A DNA stretch of 64,000 bases from Burkholderiales bacterium (GTDB lineage Bacteria; Pseudomonadota; Gammaproteobacteria; Burkholderiales; Burkholderiaceae_C): NCBI GenBank assembly GCA_029268225.1, contig JAJUGJ010000009.1, positions 51,707 to 115,706 on the forward strand, written 5' to 3'. The notes beneath the pieces were generated by a model. That model searched no databases and was not told the DNA's origin. It worked only from the letters and a program-made list of their open reading frames with translations. Below are positions 16,570 to 24,855 of the stretch, one piece after another. The translations under genes and the position numbers were made by a program. The number at the start of each line of letters is the position of its first letter. The first letter of the stretch is position 1.

Positions 16570-17976
16570 TCAGAAATACGCCTCTATCGGCAACGACGCG
16601 TCAGACGCGGAGCCGCTGGGCGCCGGCTCGGAGGAAGACAGGCCAGTGGATGCCTGAATCTGCGCCGCCAAGCTCGCTGCCACCGCCTTCAACTCTGCTC
16701 GCGTGGCGGTGAAGTGCAAATCCACCCCGCCATCCTGCTCGGGCGTGGGCACGACCATCAGCATGCGAAAGGCCACGCCGCAGATGTCGTACCAGGCCGG
16801 CCCACCCTGCCCGAAGTTGATGTCGTACATCGGGAAGCGGGCGCAGTTGTTCAGGATCAGCCCCCCATCGAGCGTACCGGCGGCCGAGTCCCAGAACAGG
16901 CGCCAGATGGCCCGCCGCTGGCGGTAATGCTCCATCAAGGCGAGGTGCTGAAACAGCGTCTCGTTGCTCACCTGCTCGTTGGACGGACGGCACTTGCTGG
17001 CCAGCACGGCCACGCTGTCTTGCGCAACCTCTTGCGGGGTGTAGCGGGCCTCGCCGTAGCACAGCGCGTTGCCAAAGTAGTCGCGCGGGATGCGGAGGCG
17101 TCGGCGGTGCCGCAGGTCGAGCACGATGCCCACGCGGCGCTCGCGCGTCGATGCCGTCAAGGGCGCAATGGCCTTGAGGCAATGCGCTGCAGCGAGCTCC
17201 ACCGCGCTCACACCAGCATCGGCGGGCAACGCCAGCTTGGCCTCGTCTTTCCAGCGCTGCATGGTGGTGGCCGGGATGCGGAACACGCCTTTGCGCAGCT
17301 TCAGCGCTTGCCAGCCCAGGCGCAGCATCACGCTCAGGCGCGTGCGCATGTCCGGGTCGCGCACCAGGCCCTGTGCGGGGGGCGGCGCATCGGGCGTCAT
17401 CTTGGCTTGTGCGGCCTCGATCACGACCTGGTGGTCAAACGCCGGCGTCACCACCTCCAGGCCACGCGCTATGCGCGACCAGTCGCTCATAAACTGCCAA
17501 TAGGCCGAGCCATCGAACAGCGAGTGGGGCCCGTAGCAGCACAGGATGACGCCACCGCCCTGGAAGCGGTGCACGTTCACCTGCAGCAGGGGCTGGTCCT
17601 TGCCCACCCATTGCCAGGGGTAGACCGCGCTGAAGTAACGCTTGATCTGGCTGCCAAAGTCGGAGTCGGGCCCGTGCGCGGGCAAGGGCTGGTCATGCTC
17701 GTGCACCCGAAAGTCGATGCCGGCGTCGTTGCAGTCCACATAGACCTGGCCGTCGACATCTTTCTTCATGCGCCCGGCAATCAGCGGGTAGTGGCGCAGC
17801 GTCTGCACCAGGGCCTCGCGAATGTGGCGCACCTGCATGCCTTGCGGGTACACCAGCGTCACCGGGATGCCGATGTGGCCGCTGAACAGGTCCAGGCCGG
17901 TGAGCGGCTGGCGCGGCGCGGTCACGCCGCAGTGCAGGCGTTCACGGGCCAGCAGGGTGTGGTCGGCGGACGACAT
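16570..17976 (-). CDS. BAHD-like (PF02458-type) acyltransferase
   Basis: 468 residues from ATG 17976. Two hallmark motifs of the BAHD/transferase family are present: HxxxD in 'CYGPHSLFDGSAYW' (His catalytic) and a DFGWG-like 'MYDINFGQGGPAWYD', plus 'YFGNALCYG' at the expected position between them. Such enzymes move acyl groups from CoA thioesters to hydroxyl or amine acceptors and are mostly plant and fungal; bacterial members are sparse. It is followed on the same strand upstream by an ICMT-like membrane methyltransferase only 17 bases away, suggesting a two-gene operon for modifying a lipophilic small molecule. The acceptor is unknown. Confidence 0.72.
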   Translation of the reverse strand: MSSADHTLLARERLHCGVTAPRQPLTGLDLFSGHIGIPVTLVYPQGMQVRHIREALVQTLRHYPLIAGRMKKDVDGQVYVDCNDAGIDFRVHEHDQPLPAHGPDSDFGSQIKRYFSAVYPWQWVGKDQPLLQVNVHRFQGGGVILCCYGPHSLFDGSAYWQFMSDWSRIARGLEVVTPAFDHQVVIEAAQAKMTPDAPPPAQGLVRDPDMRTRLSVMLRLGWQALKLRKGVFRIPATTMQRWKDEAKLALPADAGVSAVELAAAHCLKAIAPLTASTRERRVGIVLDLRHRRRLRIPRDYFGNALCYGEARYTPQEVAQDSVAVLASKCRPSNEQVSNETLFQHLALMEHYRQRRAIWRLFWDSAAGTLDGGLILNNCARFPMYDINFGQGGPAWYDICGVAFRMLMVVPTPEQDGGVDLHFTATRAELKAVAASLAAQIQASTGLSSSEPAPSGSASDASLPIEAYF

Positions 17977-17993
17977 GGTGGCCTCGGCGCGCG

Positions 17994-18593
17994 TCAGTAC
18001 ACGTAAGGGATCAGGCGTTTGCGGCTTTGCTTGAAGCGCGTGTAGGACTCGCCCAGGGCCGACTCCAGCGCAGCCTCTTCCACCTGGATGCGGTAGATGT
18101 AGATGGACCACGAGCCGATGCACATCAGCACCAGGCTGGCGTAGTTGCCCAGCACCAGGCCCAGCCCCATCAGCGTCAGCAAGGCGCCCAGGTAGGACGG
18201 GTGACGCAGCAGACGGTAAGCGCCGCCATCGACCACGCGGTGGTCATCGGCAATGGTGACGGTGTGGGTGAAGAAGGCACCCAGTTCGCGCCAGCAGTGC
18301 ATGCGCAGCAGCATGCCGGTCACGATCAGGCCCAGGCCGCCGAAGTAAGCGGGATGGCGCGCCTCGGCCGGCATGGCCGAGGGGGCGTAAAACGCCAGGG
18401 CCACCGAGCCCAGTTGCAACAGCGAGGTGCCAATCGAGATGACCAAGCCGGAGTAGCGGTCGGCCCCCTCGTGCCCGGCCGAATGCTGCTTCTTGCGCTG
18501 CAACTGGCGCGCTTCCATGGCATACGCCCAGATCAGAACGGCCCAGAAGGCGATGGCATCGGGCCACACAAAGATCAGGGGTCGGTCGAACAT
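17994..18593 (-). CDS. Isoprenylcysteine carboxyl methyltransferase-like membrane protein
   Basis: 199 residues with about four to five membrane segments. The C-terminal block 'GAYRLLRHPSYLGALLTLMGLGL', 'RIQVEEAALESALGESYTRFKQSRKRLIPYVY' is the ICMT/PEMT signature (RHPSY for SAM binding, EE...L...G..Y..Y). Bacterial members methylate lipids or small lipophilic alcohols/acids; none is assigned here. It is the first gene of a two-gene unit with the BAHD-like acyltransferase. The 214-base region upstream (18594-18807) holds the divergent promoters of this operon and the thiolase. Confidence 0.85.
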   Translation of the reverse strand: MFDRPLIFVWPDAIAFWAVLIWAYAMEARQLQRKKQHSAGHEGADRYSGLVISIGTSLLQLGSVALAFYAPSAMPAEARHPAYFGGLGLIVTGMLLRMHCWRELGAFFTHTVTIADDHRVVDGGAYRLLRHPSYLGALLTLMGLGLVLGNYASLVLMCIGSWSIYIYRIQVEEAALESALGESYTRFKQSRKRLIPYVY

Positions 18594-18807
18594 CGTGCCT
18601 CCGGGCTACAGCTGTGAGAAAGTTCACACCGATTGTGGGCGGCACGTTTTTCTGCTCGTATGAGGGATTCACCCCGACACCCCCGACACAGGGGACGCAT
18701 GCCTGACAATGGTGCAACGCACCAAAGACGGCGCGTTGGCCTCATAATCTGACAATCCATCCCGCCAGATCTGGCGATTTGTCCCCCTCCTTCCAAAGGA
18801 ACACAAC

Positions 18808-19992
18808 ATGACTCGTGAAGTCGTCTTCGTGGGCGCAGCCCGTACCGCCATCGGCAGCTTCGGTGGCTCGCTCAAGGACGTGCCGCCCGCTGACCTGGGT
18901 GCACTCGTGATCAAGACCGCCCTGGAGCGCGCTGGCGTCGCCCCCAAGGACGTGGGTCATGTTGTCGTGGGTCACGTCATCCCCTCCGTGCCGCAAGACG
19001 CGTACATCAGCCGCGTGGCAGCCCTGAACGCTGGCGTGCCGCAAGAGGCTCCCGCTTTCAACGTGAACCGTCTGTGCGGTTCGGGCCTGCAGGCCATCGT
19101 GTCGGCCGCCCAAGCCATTCAACTGGGTGACTGCGAAGTCGCCGTGGGCGCCGGTGCCGAGTCGATGAGCCGTGGCGCTTATCTGGTCACCAGCAACCGC
19201 TGGGGCGCGCGCATGGGCGACGTGAAGATGCTGGACTTCATGCTGGGCGCCCTGCACGACCCGCGCATGCACATTCACATGGGCATCACCGCTGAAAACG
19301 TGGCCGCCCGCTACGAAATCACCCGCGAACAGCAAGACGCTTACGCCGTGCAGTCGCAACAGCGCGCTGCCAAGGCGATTGCCGCTGGGTACTTCAAGGA
19401 ACAGATCGTTCCGGTCGAAATCAAGACCCGCAAGGGCGTGGTGCTGTTTGACACCGACGAAGGCGTGAAGGCCGACACCAATGTCGAAGCCCTGGCCAAG
19501 ATGAAGCCCGCCTTCAAGAAGGAAGACGGCACCGTGACCGCCGGCAACGCCTCGACCCTGAACGACGGCGCTGGCGCCGTGGTGATGGCATCAAGCGAGA
19601 AGGCCAAGGAACTGGGCCTGAAGCCGCTGGCCCGTCTGGTGTCCTACGGCCATGCTGGTGTCGAGCCCGAGTACATGGGCATTGGCCCCGTGCCTGCTTC
19701 GCGCAACGCGCTGGCCAAGGCTGGCCTGACCGTCGCCGACATGGACGTGATCGAAGCCAACGAAGCCTTCGCCGCCCAAGCCTGCGCCGTGGCCAAGGAA
19801 CTGGGCCTGGACAACGAGAAGGTCAACCCCAACGGTTCGGGCATCTCCCTGGGTCACCCCGTGGGCGGCACGGGCGCCATCCTGGTGACCAAGGCCATCT
19901 ACGAACTGCAGCGCACCGGCGGCCGCTATGCCCTGATCACGATGTGCATTGGCGGCGGCCAAGGCATTGCGATGGTGATCGAGCGCGTCTGA
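18808..19992 (+). CDS. bktB: Acetyl-CoA/beta-ketothiolase (BktB-like)
   Basis: 394 residues. Thiolase signatures: active-site Cys in 'NVNRLCGSGLQAIVSAAQ', 'GAESMSRGAYL', catalytic His in 'NPNGSGISLGHPVGGTGA' and the second Cys in 'YALITMCIGGGQGIAMV'. Overall sequence is very close to BktB of Cupriavidus. Condenses acetyl-CoA with acyl-CoA (or cleaves beta-ketoacyl-CoA), feeding polyhydroxyalkanoate or fatty-acid metabolism in the cytoplasm. Codon use is highly biased, typical of strong expression. Monocistronic, closed by the terminator at 20015-20041. Confidence 0.9.
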   Translation: MTREVVFVGAARTAIGSFGGSLKDVPPADLGALVIKTALERAGVAPKDVGHVVVGHVIPSVPQDAYISRVAALNAGVPQEAPAFNVNRLCGSGLQAIVSAAQAIQLGDCEVAVGAGAESMSRGAYLVTSNRWGARMGDVKMLDFMLGALHDPRMHIHMGITAENVAARYEITREQQDAYAVQSQQRAAKAIAAGYFKEQIVPVEIKTRKGVVLFDTDEGVKADTNVEALAKMKPAFKKEDGTVTAGNASTLNDGAGAVVMASSEKAKELGLKPLARLVSYGHAGVEPEYMGIGPVPASRNALAKAGLTVADMDVIEANEAFAAQACAVAKELGLDNEKVNPNGSGISLGHPVGGTGAILVTKAIYELQRTGGRYALITMCIGGGQGIAMVIERV

Positions 19993-20014
19993 TCTGGCGT
20001 GATCGCACCATGAC

Positions 20015-20041
20015 AAAGGGGCTCCTCGGAGCCCCTTTTTT
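20015..20041 (+). terminator. Rho-independent terminator of the thiolase gene
   Basis: GGGGCTCC-TC-GGAGCCCC followed by six T, 22 bases after the thiolase stop. The preceding AAA makes it partly bidirectional, so it could also serve the convergent TetR gene. Confidence 0.92.
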
Positions 20042-20087
20042 ATGCCTGACTGCCAGCAGGCTCAGACGCTGAACCGCCCGTGGGAGT

Positions 20088-20720
20088 TCAGCTTGCCGCG
20101 GCCCTGAGGGGGCTGACACCGTCGAACGTGGCGGTGGTGACCCAGGCCAGGATCTGTTCGTTCGTGTACATGCCCGACGCCTTGAGCATGCCGACCACGG
20201 GGTCACAGGCAAGCGCAAACAGCATGTAGAGCGTCATCTCGGCCGGGAGGTCGGGGTTGAGCTCGCCACTGGTCTGGGCCTCGGTGATCCAGATGCTGAG
20301 CTTGTTGCTCAGGCTGATCAGGCGGTCCATGTAAGCCTCGTTGGCCTGCAGCGAGTTGGAGAGCGCCGAATTCTGCGAGGGCAGCGAGGGCATTTCGCCT
20401 TCGAGCTGGCTGGTGATCGCCCAGCGGGCCACCGCCTTGAGTTGCTCGATCGGGCGCGCGTCGGGGTTCTCACGCAGGCCATCCACGAAGGTCACGGCCC
20501 GGTCGAGCGCGCGGATCATGGCCGCAGCGGCCAGGTCTTCCTTCGAGGCGAAGTGTTTGTACACACTGGCCTTGGCCATGCCGGCTTCCGCCGCCACCTC
20601 GTCCACCGTCATCGCGTCGTAGCCCTTGGTGGCCAGCAGCCGATTGACGGCCTCCACGATGGCGTCCTCGCGAATGCGCTGTATTTGTTCCTTGTATGAA
20701 AGCCGTGCCATGTCTGCCAT
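20088..20720 (-). CDS. TetR family transcriptional regulator
   Basis: 210 residues from ATG 20720 (an ATG three codons later is an alternative). N-terminal HTH: 'IVEAVNRLLATKGYDAMTVDEVAAEAGMAKASVYKHFASKEDLA', the canonical TetR pattern with 'ASVYKHFASKE'. The C-terminal ligand domain is divergent. It is transcribed away from the FAD-oxidoreductase/Cfa cluster, and its promoter shares the 118-base gap 20721-20838 with that cluster, making it the likely repressor of the lipid-modification genes. The gap is AT-rich and contains direct motifs 'CTTGCAAG/CTCGCAAG'-like that could be operators. Confidence 0.88.
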   Translation of the reverse strand: MADMARLSYKEQIQRIREDAIVEAVNRLLATKGYDAMTVDEVAAEAGMAKASVYKHFASKEDLAAAAMIRALDRAVTFVDGLRENPDARPIEQLKAVARWAITSQLEGEMPSLPSQNSALSNSLQANEAYMDRLISLSNKLSIWITEAQTSGELNPDLPAEMTLYMLFALACDPVVGMLKASGMYTNEQILAWVTTATFDGVSPLRAAAS

Positions 20721-20838
20721 TGTAGACCGATGCCCCTTGGCATAAAACGGCAGAAGACACACGTGACACTCTTTTGGTTATCATGTAGACTCGCAAGTAT
20801 TAATTCTGCACTTGCAAGTTCATTACACGGAGCATCGC

Positions 20839-22146
20839 ATGTCTCGTATCGCCGTCATCGGTTCCGGCATCAGCGGCCTGAGCGCCGCCTGGCACCTGTC
20901 TGCTCCCGGCTCTGGCCACGAGGTCACGGTGTTCGAGGCCGGCGCCTACTTCGGCGGCCACGCCAACACGGTCGATGTGACGATCGACGGCGTCACCCAC
21001 GGGGTGGACACCGGCTTCCTGGTCTACAACGAGCGCACCTACCCCGGCCTGATCGCACTGTTTGACGAGCTGGGCGTGGCGCGTGCGCCGTCGGAGATGT
21101 CGTTCTCGGTGCAGTCCCCCCAGGGACCGGGCCAGCGCAACATCGAGTGGAGCGGCCACTCACTCAACACCGTGTTTGCCCAGCGCAGCAACCTGCTGCG
21201 TCCGCGTTTCTGGTCCATGTTGCGCGACATCCTGCGCTTCAACCAGCTGACCACGGCCATAGCCGTTGCGGGCAAAGACGCCGAACTGGCCCAACCGATT
21301 GGCGCCTTCCTGGACGACCACCACTTCGGCCAACCCTTCCGCGATGATTACTTCCTGCCGATGGTGGCCTGTATCTGGTCGTGCCCGACCGAACAGATGC
21401 TGCGCTTCCCGATGGCGACGATGATCCGCTTCTGCCACAACCACGGTCTGCTGCAGGTGGCCAACCGGCCGCAGTGGTTCACGGTGACGGGTGGCTCACG
21501 CGAATACGTGCGCAAGGTGTTGACGCGTCTGAAGGACGCCCGCCTGAACACCCCGGTGCAGGCGGTGACGCGCCACAACCAGGGGGTGACGGTGCACACG
21601 GCACAAGGCGCCGAGACCTTTGACGGCGTGGTGATGGCCTGCCACAGCGACCAGGCGCTGCGCCTGCTGGGCCAACAGGCCACCGCCAACGAGCGCGACC
21701 TGCTGGGCGCCATCCGCTATCAGTCCAACCGCGCCGTGCTGCACACCGACACGGCCCTGCTACCGCAAAAGCGCTCGGCTTGGGCCGCCTGGAACTACGA
21801 GCGCGCAGCCCAGAAGGACACCGAGCAAGCGCAGGTCTGCCTGCACTACCTGATCAACGTGCTGCAGCCGCTGCCCTGGCAAAAGCCGGTGGTGGTGTCG
21901 CTGAACCCCGTGCGCGAGCCCGACCCGGCCACCGTCATCCAGGAAATCGCCTACGACCACCCGGTGTTCGACCAGGCTGCCATCGATGCACAGGCCCGCC
22001 TGCCCGCCATCCAGGGTACCCAAGGGGTCTGGTATGCCGGCGCCTGGTGCGGCTATGGCTTCCACGAAGACGGCTTCCAGGCCGGCTTGCGCGCGGCCAA
22101 GCTGATCCAGCAAACCACCTGGCCGAACAAGCTGGCCGCTGCGTGA
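20839..22146 (+). CDS. FAD-dependent oxidoreductase (COG2907-type amine oxidase-like)
   Basis: 435 residues; ATG 20839 has GGAG seven bases upstream. N-terminal dinucleotide fold 'RIAVIGSGISGLSAAWHLS' (GxGxxG) with 'VTVFEAGAYFGGHANTV'; C-terminal FAD contact 'GVWYAGAWCGYGFHEDGFQAGLRAA'. This COG2907 family sits next to DUF1365 and Cfa-like genes in many proteobacteria and is thought to act on membrane fatty acyl chains as a desaturase-like enzyme in related systems. First gene of the nine-gene cluster and just 4 bases short of, or overlapping, the DUF1365 start if GTG 22143 is used. Confidence 0.85.
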   Translation: MSRIAVIGSGISGLSAAWHLSAPGSGHEVTVFEAGAYFGGHANTVDVTIDGVTHGVDTGFLVYNERTYPGLIALFDELGVARAPSEMSFSVQSPQGPGQRNIEWSGHSLNTVFAQRSNLLRPRFWSMLRDILRFNQLTTAIAVAGKDAELAQPIGAFLDDHHFGQPFRDDYFLPMVACIWSCPTEQMLRFPMATMIRFCHNHGLLQVANRPQWFTVTGGSREYVRKVLTRLKDARLNTPVQAVTRHNQGVTVHTAQGAETFDGVVMACHSDQALRLLGQQATANERDLLGAIRYQSNRAVLHTDTALLPQKRSAWAAWNYERAAQKDTEQAQVCLHYLINVLQPLPWQKPVVVSLNPVREPDPATVIQEIAYDHPVFDQAAIDAQARLPAIQGTQGVWYAGAWCGYGFHEDGFQAGLRAAKLIQQTTWPNKLAAA

Positions 22147-22163
22147 ACCCGAAAGCACCCGCC

Positions 22164-22946
22164 ATGCCCACCCCACCCACCACCGCAGCCTTGACGCCCG
22201 CCCCGCAGGCCATGATCGGCCGTGGCAAGGTATGGCATCAGCGTCTGCGCCCCGCGCAGCACCGCTTTGAGCACGACAGCTACTTCCTGATGCTGCCCAT
22301 GCACCTGGGGCGCGAACACGGCTGGACCGTGCCGCGTCAGCGCTTTGGATGGATTACCTTCGCCGACCAGGACCACGGCGAAGGCGGCCCCGATGCCCTG
22401 GCCTGGTTTGAGGCCTTGTTGCAGTCCGAAGGCATAGCCGATGCCGATGGCGAGGTGTGGTTGCAGACCTACCCCCGCGTGCTGGGCCATGCCTTCAAGC
22501 CGGTCAGCTTCTGGTTTGCGCACCGTGCCGACGGTTCGCTGGCGGCCATTGTGGCCGAGGTCAACAACACCTTTGGCGAGCGCCACTGCTATCTGCTGCG
22601 CGGCGAACACGTGCAGTGGGGGCAAGAGCTGCAAGCCGACAAGATCTTCCACGTCTCGCCCTTCTGCGCGGTGGAAGGCACCTACCGCTTCCGTTTCACC
22701 CGCACGGGCGACCGCATGGTCTCGCGGGTGGACCTGCACGACGAGCAAGGCCCCTTGATCCAAACCAGCATCAGCGGCCAGCTCGAACCTTTCACCCGCC
22801 ACAGCGCCCGCCGTGCCTTCTGGGGCACGCCCCTGATGACACTGGGCGTGGTCGCCCGCATTCACTGGCACGCCCTGCGCTTGTTCCTCAAGCGCGTGCC
22901 TTTCTTCCACAAGCCTGCTGCGCCTGAGCGCTTCGTCTCAAGATGA
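22164..22946 (+). CDS. DUF1365 family protein
   Basis: 260 residues from ATG 22164; a GTG at 22143 overlapping the upstream stop would add seven residues. Family features 'GRGKVWHQRLRPAQHRFEHDSYFLMLPM', 'LQTYPRVLGHAFKPVSFWFAHRADG' and 'VEVNNTFGERHCYLL' (here AEVNNTFGERHCYLL), 'DKIFHVSPFCAVEGTYRFRF'. No catalytic activity established for the family; it always keeps company with COG2907 and Cfa-like genes, so a role in modifying phospholipid acyl chains is likely. Overlaps the next gene by ATGA. Confidence 0.88.
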   Translation: MPTPPTTAALTPAPQAMIGRGKVWHQRLRPAQHRFEHDSYFLMLPMHLGREHGWTVPRQRFGWITFADQDHGEGGPDALAWFEALLQSEGIADADGEVWLQTYPRVLGHAFKPVSFWFAHRADGSLAAIVAEVNNTFGERHCYLLRGEHVQWGQELQADKIFHVSPFCAVEGTYRFRFTRTGDRMVSRVDLHDEQGPLIQTSISGQLEPFTRHSARRAFWGTPLMTLGVVARIHWHALRLFLKRVPFFHKPAAPERFVSR

Positions 22947-24220
22947 ACACCACCGCATCAACCACCCACGCCACCCCAGCCCTGCCCGCCGATGCGCCGG
23001 CGTCGGCCAAGCGGGTGTTCCGCTTGCTCAACAAGCTGCAGCATGGCCGACTTGACATCGAATGGCCCGATGGCGGCCACAGCCGCTTCCCGGCCTCGGC
23101 CGTGGGCCACGACGACACGCCCGGTGTGCGCGCGACGCTGTGCCTGAACAACTGGCGCGTGTTCGAGCGCACCATGAAGTCCGGTGACATCGGCTTTGCC
23201 GAAAGCTACATCGATGGCGATTGGCACACGCCCGATCTCACCGCCCTGCTTTCGCTGTTCATCATCAACCGCGATCACCTGGAGAAGGTGGTGTATGGCT
23301 CGTGGTGGGGCTCGCTGCTGTACCGCGTCAAGCACTGGCTGAACCGCAACTCGCGCGAAGGCAGCGCCAAGAACATCCACGCCCACTACGACCTGGGCAA
23401 CGATTTCTACCGCATGTGGCTGGACCCGTCGATGAACTACTCCAGCGCGTGGTTCGAGGGCCAGCGTGCCGACCAACTGGCCGGGGCCGACCTGAAAGCC
23501 GCGCAGATGGCCAAGATGCGCCGCGCGCTGGACGAAGCCGGCGTGACCCGTGGCAGCAAAGTGTTGGAGATCGGCTGCGGCTGGGGTGCCGTGGCCGAGA
23601 CGGCCGCCAGCGAGCGCGCCGCCCACGTCACCGGTGTGACCTTGTCGAGCGAACAACTGGCCTGGGCGCAACGCCGCATGGCCGACGCCGGGCTGAGCGA
23701 GTTGGCCGACCTGCGCTATCAGGACTACCGCGACCTGGCCCCGTTGCACGAGCGCGAGCCGTTTGACGCCGTCGTCTCCATCGAGATGTTCGAGGCCGTG
23801 GGCCGCGAATACTGGCCCAGCTACTTCGACACGGTCAAGCGCTGCCTCAAGCCCGGTGGCCGCGCCTGCATCCAGACCATCACCATCCGCGATGACCTGT
23901 TCGAGCGCTACAGCCGCTCGACCGACTTCATCCAGCAGTACATCTTCCCTGGCGGCATGTTACCCAGCCCCTCGGGGTTCGAGACGATGGCACAGAAGGC
24001 CGGCCTGGTGGTGGAAAAGCGCCTGGCTTTCGGCCCGGACTACGCCGAGACCCTGCGCCGCTGGCGCCATGCTTTCCTGCAGCGCGAAAGCGAAGTCGGC
24101 CAGCTGGGTTTCGACACCCGCTTCGTGCGCATCTGGACCTTCTACCTCGCCTACTGCGAGGCCGCCTTCGATCATGGCAACACCGACGTGATGCAGTTCA
24201 CCCTGCGTCGCCCGGACTGA
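22943..24220 (+). CDS. Cyclopropane-fatty-acyl-phospholipid synthase family methyltransferase
   Basis: 425 residues. N-terminal lipid-binding region (about 20-125) and SAM-methyltransferase core with 'HAHYDLGNDFYRMWLDPSMNYSSAWF', 'GSKVLEIGCGWGAVAETAA' (SAM motif ExGCGWG), 'GVTLSSEQLAWAQ', 'FDAVVSIEMFEAVGREYWPSYF', 'QTITIRDDLFERYSRSTDFIQQYIFPGGMLPS' and 'RTWTFYLAYCEAAF'-type C-terminus. Transfers a methyl(ene) group from SAM to unsaturated acyl chains of membrane phospholipids. In this gene neighbourhood the product may be a cyclopropane or a methylated (furan-precursor) fatty acid rather than the ordinary Cfa product. Confidence 0.9.
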   Translation: MNTTASTTHATPALPADAPASAKRVFRLLNKLQHGRLDIEWPDGGHSRFPASAVGHDDTPGVRATLCLNNWRVFERTMKSGDIGFAESYIDGDWHTPDLTALLSLFIINRDHLEKVVYGSWWGSLLYRVKHWLNRNSREGSAKNIHAHYDLGNDFYRMWLDPSMNYSSAWFEGQRADQLAGADLKAAQMAKMRRALDEAGVTRGSKVLEIGCGWGAVAETAASERAAHVTGVTLSSEQLAWAQRRMADAGLSELADLRYQDYRDLAPLHEREPFDAVVSIEMFEAVGREYWPSYFDTVKRCLKPGGRACIQTITIRDDLFERYSRSTDFIQQYIFPGGMLPSPSGFETMAQKAGLVVEKRLAFGPDYAETLRRWRHAFLQRESEVGQLGFDTRFVRIWTFYLAYCEAAFDHGNTDVMQFTLRRPD

Positions 24221-24263
24221 GCCCTGCGCACCCATCCCGCGTCGCCTCAACCACGCCCACACC

Positions 24264-24845
24264 ATGTCACACCGCCACCCTGATCTCAGCCGTCGCCAGA
24301 CCCTGTGCACCTTGGCGGCACTGTGCACCACCGTTACCCCCACCATGAACGCCATCGCTGCCCCCGCCCAGACCACCGTGCCTGCCGAGGTCGCTTCCGA
24401 CCTGAAGCAGGCGCAGCTGCGCGGCCGTGCGCCGCTGCGCTTTTTCGGCCTGCTGGTGTATGAGGCCCGCTTGTGGACCCCATCCGCTTTCGAGGCCGAA
24501 CGCTACGATCAGCTGCCCTTCGCGCTGGAGCTGGAATATGCCCGCAAGCTCGAAGGCCCGGCCATCGCCGAGCGTTCGATTGCCGAGATGCGCCGGGTGG
24601 GCGAGTTCACAGAAGCCCAGTCCAAGGCCTGGCTGGCCTTCATGAACCAGGCGTTCCCGAACGTGGGCGCGCAAGACCGCCTGACCGGCGTGCACGACGG
24701 TGCCGGTGGCGTGCGCTTCTACTTCAATGGCAAGCAGACCGCCGCCACACAGGACAAGACCTACGCCCGCCTGTTCTTCGGCATCTGGCTGTCGCCCAAG
24801 ACCTCGGCCCCCGGGCTGCGCAACGCCCTGATCGGCAAAGCCTGA
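24264..24845 (+). CDS. Chalcone-isomerase-like exported protein
   Basis: 193 residues with a Tat/Sec-like signal (SRRQTLCTLAALCTT; RR pair) and a chalcone-isomerase-like domain: 'GRAPLRFFGLLVYEARLWTP', 'PFALELEYARKLEGPAIAERSIAEMRRVG', 'LFFGIWLSPKTSAPGLRNALIG'. Bacterial members lack shown isomerase activity and are assumed to bind fatty acids. Fourth gene of the cluster, 43 bases after the Cfa-like gene. Confidence 0.82.
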   Translation: MSHRHPDLSRRQTLCTLAALCTTVTPTMNAIAAPAQTTVPAEVASDLKQAQLRGRAPLRFFGLLVYEARLWTPSAFEAERYDQLPFALELEYARKLEGPAIAERSIAEMRRVGEFTEAQSKAWLAFMNQAFPNVGAQDRLTGVHDGAGGVRFYFNGKQTAATQDKTYARLFFGIWLSPKTSAPGLRNALIGKA

Positions 24846-24855
24846 GCGGTGCACC

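Noticed and set aside
16420..18006. Long plus-strand frame opposite the acyltransferase gene
   Set aside because: The minus strand carries HxxxD and DFGWG-like motifs; the plus frame is a His/Gln/Arg-rich shadow.
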